From: SAR116 cluster bacterium AG-390-L20
GTDB taxonomy: Bacteria > Pseudomonadota > Alphaproteobacteria > Puniceispirillales > Marisalimonadaceae
Direction: 5' to 3'
Length of the DNA stretch: 38,287 bases
Assembly: GCA_003278095.1 (NCBI GenBank)
Contig: QCHB01000016.1
Location: forward strand, 1-38,287
Each line of letters opens with the position of its first letter. Position 1 is the first letter of the stretch. Positions 1 to 8,747 of this stretch are shown piece after piece. Under the pieces are notes generated by a model. It saw nothing but the letters and a program-made list of their open reading frames with translations, made no database searches and had not been told where the DNA came from. A program made the position numbers and the translations under genes.

Positions 1-30
1 CATATTAACGGTGGAATGAATATGATTTAG
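1..30 (+). CDS. fabG: 3-oxoacyl-ACP reductase, last 9 codons plus stop (partial)
   Basis: The first ten codons read H-I-N-G-G-M-N-M-I-stop. This is the typical C-terminus of FabG short-chain dehydrogenases, which end in a (H/V)NGG-M-x-M-x tail. FabG reduces 3-ketoacyl-ACP with NADPH in fatty-acid synthesis. The tail lies directly before acpP and fabF, the usual fabD-fabG-acpP-fabF order. Only the tail is visible, so the assignment rests on the motif plus context. Confidence 0.75.
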   Translation, partial: HINGGMNMI

Positions 31-133
31 CATCTTTCGTACTAACATGATAATATGCTTGGCATGAATAAATTTTTATGTTACTCGAAAAGCATAATTA
101 TTAAGAATTTATATTAAACTAAAGGGGAATTTA

Positions 134-367
134 ATGAGCGACATAGCTGGCAGAGTTACAAAAATTGTAGTTGAGCATCTTGGAGTTGAAGAATCTAAGG
201 TTGTAGATAGTGCGAGTTTCATAGATGATTTAGGTGCAGATAGCTTAGATACTGTTGAACTAGTTATGGCTTTCGAAGAAGAGTTTGAGTGCGAGATACC
301 TGATGACGCAGCTGAAAAAATTCAAACTGTAAAAGATGCAATAGACTTTATTTCCTCAAATAGTTAA
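134..367 (+). CDS. acpP: Acyl carrier protein
   Basis: This 77-residue acidic protein carries the D-S-L phosphopantetheine site within [10 protein letters not shown], with Ser37 as the residue that takes the 4'-phosphopantetheine arm. It carries growing acyl chains in the cytoplasm for fatty-acid, lipid A and phospholipid synthesis. Length and helix pattern match the usual family. The start ATG follows a GGGGA Shine-Dalgarno at a normal distance. It lies about 100 bases after fabG and 43 bases before fabF, so it probably has its own promoter or a processed transcript, as is common for this highly expressed gene. Confidence 0.98.
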   Translation: MSDIAGRVTKIVVEHLGVEESKVVDSASFIDDLGADSLDTVELVMAFEEEFECEIPDDAAEKIQTVKDAIDFISSNS

Positions 368-410
368 TATATTTTAAGTTTCTTACTCGATTAAATATTA
401 GGAGTTTTTG

Positions 411-1679
411 ATGCGTCGAGTTGTTGTTACTGGATTAGGCTTGCTAACACCTTTAGGCGTTGGTGTAGAGCTTAACTGGAATAGGCTTATTTCAGGAATT
501 GTTGGCATCAATAAAATAAATGATTTTGACGTTTTAGACCTACCTTGCAAAATAGCTGGACAAATTCCATCGAACCTTGAAGATAAGGAAGGTGGTTTAG
601 ATCTAGACAATTGGATAGAACCAAGAGAATATAAGCGTATTGATAGGTTTATAACATATGGAATAATTTCAGCCATGCAAGCAGTTGAAGATTCTGGTTG
701 GAAACCTAAAAATGAAAATGAAAAAAATAGAACAGGAGTAATTCTAGGTTCTGGTATAGGTGGACTTGAGACGATAGCTAAAACTACTGAATTACTTAAT
801 CTAAAAGGGCCCAGAAAAGTTAGCCCATTTTTTATACCTTCTGCGCTGATTAATTTACTTTCAGGTCAAGTAAGTATCAGGTATGGCTTTAAAGGACCAA
901 ACCATTCGGTTGTAACAGCTTGCTCAACGGGTGCTCATGCTATAGGAGATGCATCAAGAATAATTAAATACGGTGATGCGGACGTAATGGTTGCAGGAGG
1001 AGCAGAAGCTGCTTGTTGCCGTATTGGCATGGCGGGATTTGCTGCGGCAAGAGCTTTAAGTACTAGATTTAATAATGACCCTATTTCCAGTTCAAGACCA
1101 TGGGATCAAGATAGAGATGGTTTTGTAATGGGAGAAGGTTCTGGTGTTGTGGTTTTAGAAGAAAGAGAACATGCTATTGCCAGAGGAGCTAAAATATATG
1201 CTGAAATAAAAGGCTATGGTATGTCAGGAGATGCTCACCATATTACTGCTCCCGCTGAAAATGGTGATGGGGGATTTAGAGCAATGAAATTGGCTTTAAA
1301 TGATGCCAAAATAAATAGTTCAGAGCTTGATTATATTAATGCTCACGGAACTTCCACTCCTCTTGGTGATGTAATTGAATTAAAAGCGATAGGAAGATTA
1401 CTTAATCAAAAAATAGAAAATATAAGTATTAGCTCAACTAAATCAGCAACTGGACATCTTTTAGGTGCAGCAGGCGCCATTGAGGCCATATATTCAATTT
1501 TGTCAATTATAAATCAAACTGTACCACCTACTAATAATTTGATATCGCCTGATAAAGAAGCAACAGGATTTGATTTGGTTCCAATCCATTCAAAAAAAAG
1601 AAATATTAAAAACGTACTATCTAATTCATTTGGCTTTGGTGGAACCAATGCTAGCCTAGTAATCAGTTGTACAGATTGA
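411..1679 (+). CDS. fabF: Beta-ketoacyl-ACP synthase II
   Basis: This 422-residue condensing enzyme extends acyl-ACP with malonyl-ACP in fatty-acid elongation. The catalytic triad is visible: Cys171 in TACSTGAHA, His312 in AHGTSTPLGD and His349 in KSATGHLLGAAG. The glycine-rich SFGFGGTNAS motif near the C-terminus is also present. The length is normal for FabF. The start chosen is the ATG at 411, preceded by TTAGGAG; a TTG directly before it would add one residue and is less likely. It is the third gene of the fab run. Its stop codon overlaps the probable TTG start of mltG, so the two are likely translationally coupled. Confidence 0.98.
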   Translation: MRRVVVTGLGLLTPLGVGVELNWNRLISGIVGINKINDFDVLDLPCKIAGQIPSNLEDKEGGLDLDNWIEPREYKRIDRFITYGIISAMQAVEDSGWKPKNENEKNRTGVILGSGIGGLETIAKTTELLNLKGPRKVSPFFIPSALINLLSGQVSIRYGFKGPNHSVVTACSTGAHAIGDASRIIKYGDADVMVAGGAEAACCRIGMAGFAAARALSTRFNNDPISSSRPWDQDRDGFVMGEGSGVVVLEEREHAIARGAKIYAEIKGYGMSGDAHHITAPAENGDGGFRAMKLALNDAKINSSELDYINAHGTSTPLGDVIELKAIGRLLNQKIENISISSTKSATGHLLGAAGAIEAIYSILSIINQTVPPTNNLISPDKEATGFDLVPIHSKKRNIKNVLSNSFGFGGTNASLVISCTD

Positions 1680-2632
1680 TATTAAGAAATAAACTTCTTC
1701 TTTTAATAATTTTTAAAGTTTTTTTGATATATATTAGCTATATCTATCTAGAAAAAGTAAAAATAGAAAAAATAGTCTTTCAAGATACCTATTATTTACT
1801 TAAAAAAAACACAAATCAGGAAAAAATTTTAAAACAGCTTAAGCTTAAAAAAATTAACATAGAGTATTTTAAATGGAGGATTATATCGTTAATTCGAGAA
1901 GATCATTTTGTACCTAAAGCTGGCGAATATTTAATTAAAAAAAACTCTACAATACAAGACATACAAGACATTTTTCAAAATGAAAAAACAATTGTAAGAA
2001 ATTTTAAACTTGTTGAGGGAACAACTTCAGACGATTTAAAGAAAAGTTTACTTGAAAATCCATATTTGTCGGGAAAAATAAAATCTTTAAAGGAAGGTAT
2101 ATATAAACCAGATACATATTATTTTAAATATGGGTATTCTAGAAATAAATTATTAGAACGTATGAAGTTAGCTCAAGACAAAATTTTAGATAATATTTGG
2201 AAAAATAAACCTAAAAATTTTATTTTAAAAAATAAAGAAGAATTCCTAATTCTAGCATCAATTATACAAAGTGAGACTGGTAATCTTAATGATAGTAAAC
2301 TTGTTGCAAGTGTATTTATTAATAGGCTTAAAAAAAATATGAAGCTACAATCTGACGTAACTTTGGCTTATGGTTTGAATATAAACGGTCAAAAAATCAC
2401 AAAAAATATGTTGAAATCAGATAATCCTTTTAACACATATTTTCACAAGGGTTTACCCCCAACTCCTATATCATACCCAGGTGAGAACGCATTGAACTCT
2501 CTAAAGTTTGTAAAAAAAACAGATTTTTTTTATTTTGTAAGTAATGGTAGGGGAGGGCATAGATTTTCTAAAACATATAGTTTACATAAGAAAAATATTA
2601 AGCTATGGAAAAATAGTATTAGTAAGGATTAA
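1676..2632 (+). CDS. mltG: Endolytic peptidoglycan transglycosylase MltG (YceG family)
   Basis: This protein of about 318 residues has an N-terminal membrane helix (roughly residues 5-25) followed by a YceG-type periplasmic domain. The signature ILASIIQSETG holds the catalytic Glu near residue 200, followed by VASVFINRL and QSDVTLAYG, all typical of MltG. It cuts nascent glycan strands and so sets glycan length. The start is uncertain because no ATG occurs near the N-terminus. The TTG at 1676 overlaps the fabF TGA stop (TTGA), and another in-frame TTG lies at 1667. It sits two bases before gmk. The protein is unusually lysine-rich, as are other AT-rich genes here. Confidence 0.9.
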   Translation: MILRNKLLLLIIFKVFLIYISYIYLEKVKIEKIVFQDTYYLLKKNTNQEKILKQLKLKKINIEYFKWRIISLIREDHFVPKAGEYLIKKNSTIQDIQDIFQNEKTIVRNFKLVEGTTSDDLKKSLLENPYLSGKIKSLKEGIYKPDTYYFKYGYSRNKLLERMKLAQDKILDNIWKNKPKNFILKNKEEFLILASIIQSETGNLNDSKLVASVFINRLKKNMKLQSDVTLAYGLNINGQKITKNMLKSDNPFNTYFHKGLPPTPISYPGENALNSLKFVKKTDFFYFVSNGRGGHRFSKTYSLHKKNIKLWKNSISKD

Positions 2633-2634
2633 TA

Positions 2635-3258
2635 ATGAGTAACAATATCCGAAGAGGTTTTGTATTGGTAATTTCTTCACCCTCGGGTGCAGGAAAAACA
2701 ACTATTTGTAAAAAAATTATTGAAGATGTTGATGGTATTGACCTTTCTGTTTCAGTAACCACTCGTCAAAAAAGAAAAGGTGAAATTAATGGTAAAGATT
2801 ATTTTTTTAGAAGTGACAAAGAATTTAAAACCTTGGAAAAGAATGAGGAATTTTTGGAAAATGCCAATGTTTTTGGTTTTTCTTATGGAACCCTAAAAAA
2901 AGAGGTTGTTTCAAAAATTGAAAAAGGAATTGATATTATTGTAGATATAGATTGGCAGGGCACAAGACAGATACAAAAATATATTCCTAATGATATTGTC
3001 AAAGTATTTATTTTACCACCATCAATTAAGGAGCTTGAAAATAGACTTGGTAAAAGGGCAAGCGAAGATAAAGAAAATTTTTTAAAAAGAATGTCTGAGG
3101 CTAGAAAAGAAATAAGCCACTACATTGAATATGATTTTGTTATTATAAATAATGAAATAGAAAAAGCCGTTAGTCAGATTAAATCAATTCTGTTTTCTGA
3201 AAGATTACGAAGATATAGACAATTAAATTTAAATAAACTCATTGATAATCTTAAATGA
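2635..3258 (+). CDS. gmk: Guanylate kinase
   Basis: This 207-residue cytoplasmic kinase phosphorylates GMP to GDP using ATP. The P-loop SSPSGAGKTT lies at residues 14-23. It is followed by the GMP-binding region with SVTTRQKRKGE and DYFF, and by the DIDWQG motif typical of the family. Length is normal. It starts two bases after mltG and ends the fab-mltG-gmk run, converging on rsmA with only 9 bases between the two stop codons. Confidence 0.98.
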   Translation: MSNNIRRGFVLVISSPSGAGKTTICKKIIEDVDGIDLSVSVTTRQKRKGEINGKDYFFRSDKEFKTLEKNEEFLENANVFGFSYGTLKKEVVSKIEKGIDIIVDIDWQGTRQIQKYIPNDIVKVFILPPSIKELENRLGKRASEDKENFLKRMSEARKEISHYIEYDFVIINNEIEKAVSQIKSILFSERLRRYRQLNLNKLIDNLK

Positions 3259-3267
3259 ATTTTTTTA

Positions 3268-4095
3268 TTATTTTTTATATGATTTTTTTGCTATTTTACA
3301 AAAATCTATAATAGATAAGTTTTCAGGCCTTAGATTTGGTGAAATATTTAGCTCTTTTAAAATTATTTTCCCATTGATTTTCTTTAAACTAGTTTTAATC
3401 ATTTTACGCCTTTGACTGAAGGCCATTTGCGTGATTTTTTCAATAGATTCGAAAGATACATCATACAAGGGTTTATGTAATGGTTTTAATTGTATTACAC
3501 TTGATATAATTTTTGGTCTAGGTATAAAAGCCTCGCTTGGAACATCAAACAATTTTTTACTTTTTGTTAGCCAATTTGTTAAAATTGATAATCTACCATA
3601 ATTTTTAGATCCCGGTTTAGCTATAATTCTATCAGCAACCTCTTTTTGAAACATTAAAGTAAGCAAATCAAAATGTTGAATATGTTTCAACCATGATGTT
3701 AACATTTTTGTTCCAGAATTGTAAGGTAGATTGGCTATGACCTGTCTTGGTGAATCACCTAACTCCCATATAGGATAATGAAGAGCATCATCAGTAATTA
3801 TGATGAGATTATCTCTATATATTTTCTTAATGTCAGTTAACATTTTTTCTGATTGTTTATCTTTATCAATGGTATAAAGAACAGTTGGTTTTTTCTTTAA
3901 AATTGATCTAGTTAAACCTCCTGGACCTGGGCCAATTTCAATCACAGTAGGACAAATTGGTTCAGAATTTTTCACAATCTTGTCAGTAAGGTTTAAATCA
4001 AACAAAAAATTTTGGCCAAGAGATTTATTAATTCTTACATTATTTTTTTTTAAAGTCTCCTTTATAGTAGGTAATTTAAAATCATTATCATCCAT
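3268..4095 (-). CDS. rsmA: 16S rRNA (adenine1518/1519-N6)-dimethyltransferase
   Basis: This 275-residue KsgA/RsmA enzyme dimethylates two adjacent adenines near the 3' end of 16S rRNA late in small-subunit assembly. GQNFLFD at residues 27-33, the SAM-binding EIGPGPGGLT around 53-62, and the catalytic ANLPYN at 121-126 are all intact. The C-terminal region includes the usual FIPRPKIISSV segment. It is the last gene of the lptF-lptG-surA-pdxA-rsmA operon and overlaps the end of pdxA by 8 bases, which suggests translational coupling. Confidence 0.97.
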   Translation of the reverse strand: MDDNDFKLPTIKETLKKNNVRINKSLGQNFLFDLNLTDKIVKNSEPICPTVIEIGPGPGGLTRSILKKKPTVLYTIDKDKQSEKMLTDIKKIYRDNLIIITDDALHYPIWELGDSPRQVIANLPYNSGTKMLTSWLKHIQHFDLLTLMFQKEVADRIIAKPGSKNYGRLSILTNWLTKSKKLFDVPSEAFIPRPKIISSVIQLKPLHKPLYDVSFESIEKITQMAFSQRRKMIKTSLKKINGKIILKELNISPNLRPENLSIIDFCKIAKKSYKK

Positions 4096-5101
4096 TATTT
4101 TTATTTATACTCATTTCATAAGCAAGGTTTATTGCTGCTATTAAACTATCAGGGTTAGCAATATTCTTACCTGCAATATCAAAGCCAGTTCCATGATCAG
4201 GTGAAGTTCGAATGAAATCTAAGCCCAGAGTTACATTTACTCCATTAAAAAAATCTAATGTTTTAATAGGTATAAGAGCCTGATCATGGTACATACAAAT
4301 AACAACATCATAAACTTTTCTTTTTTCAGATGAGAAAGCAGCGTCTGCCGAAATAGGTCCTTCTAAAAGACAATTTTGCTTTTTTTTGGCTTCATTAATT
4401 GCTGGAACAATTATTTTTTTTTCCTCATCACCTATATCTCCATTTTCACCTGCATGAGGATTTAACCCTGTAATAATTATTCTAGGTTTAGGTATATTAA
4501 ATAGAGAAATTAAGCTTTCTTTTGCTATGCTTATTGTTAGCTCAAGAAGATTTTTAGAAATAAGCTTTGGAACATTTTTCAGAGGAACGTGGATTGTTAA
4601 TGGGATTGTTTTTAGATCTTTGATGACTAACATCATAACTGGATTTTTTTTGTATTTTGATAGTGAAGCGAGAAAATCTGTATGTCCTTGAAAATTAAAT
4701 CCTGACCTGTGCATCATACTTTTACTTATAGGATTAGTAACAATAGCAGAAGCAACACTATTCATTTCAGTTTTAACACATGTAATAATTGAATCTTTTA
4801 TAAAAGAAGCATATTTAGTACTATGATTTCCAAATATATTATCATCTGGTAATTTTATAGAAAGGATATTTAAAAAATTTTCCTTAAAGTCAGAGAAATT
4901 AACTTCATCTTTTATTTCATTTAATTGAATCTTACTTCCTATACTTTTTTTACAGTCCTCAATTATTTTTGAATTACTTACAACAACGGGTTTTACATTT
5001 TTATTCATTTTAGAGTGTTGAATTGCTTTAATAGTAATTTCAGTTGAAATACTGTCAGGATCACCAGCGGAGATAAGGATTACTTTTGTCATATGTTTCA
5101 T
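4088..5101 (-). CDS. pdxA: 4-hydroxythreonine-4-phosphate dehydrogenase
   Basis: This 337-residue enzyme oxidises 4-phosphohydroxy-L-threonine in the DXP-dependent pyridoxal phosphate pathway. The metal-binding histidines fit H171 (TIHVPL), H216 (NPHAGENG) and H272 (MYHDQA). The substrate motifs QGHTDFLA and TSPDHGTGFDIAGK are present. The usual N-terminal glycine-rich motif G-D/E-P-A-G-I-G-P is altered to GDPDSISTE, which is unusual. The start may be the ATG at 5101 or the second ATG three codons later. It overlaps rsmA at its 3' end and lies 9 bases after surA, the standard order in the alphaproteobacterial operon. Confidence 0.95.
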   Translation of the reverse strand: MKHMTKVILISAGDPDSISTEITIKAIQHSKMNKNVKPVVVSNSKIIEDCKKSIGSKIQLNEIKDEVNFSDFKENFLNILSIKLPDDNIFGNHSTKYASFIKDSIITCVKTEMNSVASAIVTNPISKSMMHRSGFNFQGHTDFLASLSKYKKNPVMMLVIKDLKTIPLTIHVPLKNVPKLISKNLLELTISIAKESLISLFNIPKPRIIITGLNPHAGENGDIGDEEKKIIVPAINEAKKKQNCLLEGPISADAAFSSEKRKVYDVVICMYHDQALIPIKTLDFFNGVNVTLGLDFIRTSPDHGTGFDIAGKNIANPDSLIAAINLAYEMSINKNNG

Positions 5102-5110
5102 TTAAACTAT

Positions 5111-6382
5111 TCATTTATTCAATTTTTTTTTATGGGATATTATTGCTTCCTTATGTAGACGTTTTAAATATCTATCACTTATGATTAAATAATGTTTTTG
5201 CATCATTTTATTTTTCAATTCTAGAATTGTTTTTTTATCTGACTCTGGTTTTTTAACATCACATATAATGTAAGTGTATCCGTAATTACCAAAAAATATT
5301 GGTTGTGATATTTTATATAATTCAATATTCTTAATAACATTTTGTATTTTTGTGCTTATGTCAGCTATTCTTGATTTGATAATATTTATACTATAATTTG
5401 TATTTTGGTTTTTAATTATGTTCAAATTATTACAGCTTTTTTTATTTGTTAACAGTTCTTTAACCGCATACTTTATTTTGTTATAAGCGATATCTTTTTT
5501 TTGAAAGTTTATAGGAAATTTTATTTGCCCGAGTATAACACTTGTTTCTTTTTCACTAATTTTCCCGTCTAATCTTTTAGCAAGTATTTTAATAATTTTT
5601 ATTTTATCTTTTGTTGGAAAACTAATAATGTCGCCTTCATTTAAATTAAATTTTTTTGATCTTATATATCTTGGTAAATTTTGATAATTTTTCCATCCGA
5701 CTTTTCCTTTAAACTTTGCTGAGCTACTAATAGATACTTGCTTTGCTAAATCTAAAAAATTAACTCCACTCTTCAAAGCAGATTTAATTTGGTCTAATAA
5801 AATTAGATTATTATTTTTACTTATTACAATTTCTGCTAAATCATAGAGATCTTCAGTTTTTTTATTTTTTCGATTTTCAATATCATTTTCAACTATATTG
5901 TCTAGTTTCAATAATTGATCCTTAAATTTATTTTTTAGAACAATACCCCACACTAATTGAGATTCGTATTTTTCTAATAATTTAGCTTTTGGTATAGATA
6001 AATAGTTTATAAATTTGTTTAACTTATCTTTAGAATTGTTAAATTCATTTAAAAGTATTTGATTAGCTTTAGGGGTAACAATTTCAATAATTTTTTTATT
6101 TATTTTAAGACCAGCAGATATAATAATTTTTTCGTTAATTAGAAAATTCAAAGCTTGATTATAATAATTCTGTAACTTTTTAAAATCAGTATTTTTTTCA
6201 ATTGAAAATGAGATTATTTTAGCACGATTAATAATGTCATTTTTTGTAATTGGTATTTTATTAACAGTAGTTACTACAAAATTTTCGCTGCCAAATGCAT
6301 TGTTAAGAAAAATATTACAAGAAATAATATTTATGATTATTAATAGTTTCAATTTTAAAAATGTTTTAATTATCTTGTTCAA
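5111..6382 (-). CDS. surA: Periplasmic chaperone / peptidyl-prolyl isomerase SurA
   Basis: This 423-residue protein begins with a signal peptide (lysines, a hydrophobic run around residues 8-29, then a small-residue site near A29-G31). It continues with a SurA N-terminal chaperone region, including VNKIPITKNDI and INEKIIIS. One parvulin domain spans about residues 178-268 (DLAEIVI, FLDLAKQVS, GKVGW, NEGDIISFPT). SurA helps outer-membrane proteins reach the BAM complex. Context between lptG and pdxA supports the call, although sequence similarity to the classic family is modest because of extreme Lys/Asn/Ile bias. In many relatives lptD lies directly upstream; here lptG does instead. Confidence 0.85.
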   Translation of the reverse strand: MNKIIKTFLKLKLLIIINIISCNIFLNNAFGSENFVVTTVNKIPITKNDIINRAKIISFSIEKNTDFKKLQNYYNQALNFLINEKIIISAGLKINKKIIEIVTPKANQILLNEFNNSKDKLNKFINYLSIPKAKLLEKYESQLVWGIVLKNKFKDQLLKLDNIVENDIENRKNKKTEDLYDLAEIVISKNNNLILLDQIKSALKSGVNFLDLAKQVSISSSAKFKGKVGWKNYQNLPRYIRSKKFNLNEGDIISFPTKDKIKIIKILAKRLDGKISEKETSVILGQIKFPINFQKKDIAYNKIKYAVKELLTNKKSCNNLNIIKNQNTNYSINIIKSRIADISTKIQNVIKNIELYKISQPIFFGNYGYTYIICDVKKPESDKKTILELKNKMMQKHYLIISDRYLKRLHKEAIISHKKKLNK

Positions 6383-6393
6383 TTTTAAACCTT

Positions 6394-7536
6394 TTATCTA
6401 TCTTTCATTTTGGCTTCATCGATATCACTGGTTAAATAACAACCTGCAAACAAACCAATTAGGGTTGGTCCAAATCCCGACAGTAACGGTGGCAGTTTTT
6501 CAGAGGAACCTAAAGCAAAGATGAAATCTCCAATAAAATATAAACTAAACCCAACAACAAGTGAAAGTGAAACAATGCCAACCTCAATTTTTCTTTCACT
6601 ACTCCTTAACATTAAGGATGCTGAAAGTAAAATCATTGATAAAATCAAAAATGGCTGGCATATTAATTTAAAAAAGTGTATCAAATACTCAGATGTATTT
6701 AAACCATACTGTTGCATTTGTTTTAGGTAACCTGGAAAATCAAATATAAATATTTTTTCAGGTTCTATAGTTACGACACTTAAATTTTTTGTATCTGATT
6801 TTATATATAAAGTTAATCTGTTAAATAGTTCTAATTTTGAATTATTGTTTATTATACGACCTTCAAACAGATCTATTTTTTGTTCAGAAAACACTGCTCT
6901 ATTTGCATAGATTTTTTTTTCAAAATTTTTATTATAATCATAAACAAATATATTTACATTTAATAAAGTGTTTAGATTTTCGTTTATTTTACCAGCGTTA
7001 ATTAGTAAGTTTGATCCATTTGAAATTTGTTTAATCCAAAAACCTTTTGTATCAAAAGATAATGATTTCAAATTTTTTTGGCCAAAGAAAATAGCTTGTA
7101 AATTGTCATATTTTTTACTTAAAAGAGTTGCAAAAGGATTTAATATTATAATAGAAATTAGGCCTATTAAAAAAAAAGAGACTAATATTGGAGAAAGTAT
7201 TTTCCAAAGAGAAATTCCGGAAGTTTTACAAACAATATAATAGTTTTTTTTTCTCCATTGATTAAAACATGCTATTGATCCAATCAAAACGGCAAATGGT
7301 AGGATTTTTTGAATATTTCCACTTATTTTTAATAAAGCCATACTTATTATGTCCAAGACATTAGCTTTAATAAGATTGCTCACACCAGCTTTGTTTGAAG
7401 AACGTCTAAATAATTCTATTACATCGATAAAAAATATTAATATTACAAGAGCAAACAAAGCAAATAAAAAATATTTCAATATATCCTTAGTTAAATATTT
7501 ATAAATAATTATAGGTTGATCATTTGTTGTAAACAT
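6394..7536 (-). CDS. lptG: LPS export permease LptG
   Basis: This 380-residue protein is of the YjgP/YjgQ family. Three transmembrane helices lie in the N-terminal third (around residues 18-40, 60-77, 110-135) and three at the C-terminus. The central region of about 150 residues is a beta-rich periplasmic domain. With LptF and the ATPase LptB it forms the inner-membrane complex that extracts lipopolysaccharide and passes it to LptC/LptA. The IDVIELFRRSSN stretch after helix 1 is typical of alphaproteobacterial LptG. It follows lptF by 14 bases and precedes surA by 11 bases. F versus G is assigned from order and the N-terminal motif. Confidence 0.88.
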   Translation of the reverse strand: MFTTNDQPIIIYKYLTKDILKYFLFALFALVILIFFIDVIELFRRSSNKAGVSNLIKANVLDIISMALLKISGNIQKILPFAVLIGSIACFNQWRKKNYYIVCKTSGISLWKILSPILVSFFLIGLISIIILNPFATLLSKKYDNLQAIFFGQKNLKSLSFDTKGFWIKQISNGSNLLINAGKINENLNTLLNVNIFVYDYNKNFEKKIYANRAVFSEQKIDLFEGRIINNNSKLELFNRLTLYIKSDTKNLSVVTIEPEKIFIFDFPGYLKQMQQYGLNTSEYLIHFFKLICQPFLILSMILLSASLMLRSSERKIEVGIVSLSLVVGFSLYFIGDFIFALGSSEKLPPLLSGFGPTLIGLFAGCYLTSDIDEAKMKDR

Positions 7537-7550
7537 TGAACATATACTAA

Positions 7551-8642
7551 CTAATAGGATAAATTTTTATAAGTATTGATTTTTTTGCTTAATAAAATGA
7601 AGCAGAAAAATAAAACAGAAGATGGAAATAAATACATTAACGGTAATAGAGATATATCATTGTGAACTGCATTTTTCAAAATAATAACTAAACTTTGCAT
7701 TATGAAAACTAATCCAATTGCAAAAGTCTTTCTGTATGTTTTGACTAATCTTGAATAATTATCATTAAGTATTGTCAACATTACAATTAATGCAAAAATA
7801 ATAGGCATGAAAAATACAGTATTTCTAGTATGCGCTTCTGCTAATAATTTTCCTTGATTTGGAAGTTTTTTTTCTGCTTTTTTTAATAATTGAAAAAAAC
7901 TAAATTCATTATACTCTACAACTCTATTACCCACCATTTTATTTTTATCTTCTTGCACTGTTAAATTATAATTGTCAAAATTTAAAATAGTTGAACGCCC
8001 CTCTTTATCAGTTGATATTCTAGTTCCTTTGATCATTCTTAAATTTATAGCATCATCAATAAATACACTCCCACTTTTCGAAAAATATTCTACTATATTT
8101 GAATTATCAGTTTTATCTTGTATAAATATTTCTTCTAATAGATTACTATTGGTAATATTACCTATAAAAATTGTTTGATTTTTATTAACGTTTATAAAAA
8201 CATTATCTTTAAAAATGACTTTCTGACCATTGTTTCTTATTTCATTCTGCAACAACTTAAAGTTCGTGTAAGTTTTTGGTAGAATAAAATGGGATATTAC
8301 GAATAAAGTTACAGAGGAAACTACAGCTACCAAAATTGCTGGTTTACTTATTTTGAAAGGACTTAAGCCAGCTGATTTCATTACTATAATTTCTTTATCG
8401 TTTTGCAGTTTTAAATAAGAAATCATACAACCAGCAAAAGTACCAAAAGGTAAGGCTATTATTAACCAACTTGGCATGCTAAATAATGATAAAATTAAGA
8501 AATCAGAAAAATTAGCTCCTTTCTCAATTATTAATTTTATACTTCTAAATGACTGACTTAGCCAGATCACCCCTAAAAGAACGCATGTTGAAACAAAAAC
8601 ACTTTTAGATGTTTGTTTAAATATATAGCTTGTTATAATCAT
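7551..8642 (-). CDS. lptF: LPS export permease LptF
   Basis: This 363-residue YjgP/YjgQ family permease has an N-terminal helix block (about residues 12-30, 48-70, 100-120), a central periplasmic beta-jellyroll region and a C-terminal helix block (about 270-350). GTFAGCMISYLKLQNDKEIIVMKSAGLSPF is a family hallmark: a cytoplasmic loop following helix 2 that contacts the ATPase. It pairs with LptG in lipopolysaccharide transport. It is the first gene of the minus-strand operon and is divergent from pepA, with about 105 bases of AT-rich spacer that must hold both promoters. Confidence 0.9.
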   Translation of the reverse strand: MIITSYIFKQTSKSVFVSTCVLLGVIWLSQSFRSIKLIIEKGANFSDFLILSLFSMPSWLIIALPFGTFAGCMISYLKLQNDKEIIVMKSAGLSPFKISKPAILVAVVSSVTLFVISHFILPKTYTNFKLLQNEIRNNGQKVIFKDNVFINVNKNQTIFIGNITNSNLLEEIFIQDKTDNSNIVEYFSKSGSVFIDDAINLRMIKGTRISTDKEGRSTILNFDNYNLTVQEDKNKMVGNRVVEYNEFSFFQLLKKAEKKLPNQGKLLAEAHTRNTVFFMPIIFALIVMLTILNDNYSRLVKTYRKTFAIGLVFIMQSLVIILKNAVHNDISLLPLMYLFPSSVLFFCFILLSKKINTYKNLSY

Positions 8643-8747
8643 AAATAAATATTATCAGAAAAATTATAATTAATTATTTTAAAATATTTTTATTAATATA
8701 TCTTATTTATATTTATACAAAAGTCTGATTTGATTAAAGGAAAAAAT

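Noticed and set aside
31-133. Search for an acpP promoter or regulatory site
   Set aside because: TTGGCA (59-64), TATGTT (77-82) and CATAAT (93-98) occur, but spacings of 12 and 28 bases do not fit a housekeeping promoter.
5151-7600. Long homopolymer runs in surA, lptG and lptF as possible frameshift sites
   Set aside because: All three genes read through at full family length, so no break is present.
8643-8747. Search for divergent promoters or an sRNA between lptF and pepA
   Set aside because: The spacer is almost pure A/T with no clear -35 element or stable hairpin; promoters must be there but cannot be placed by eye.
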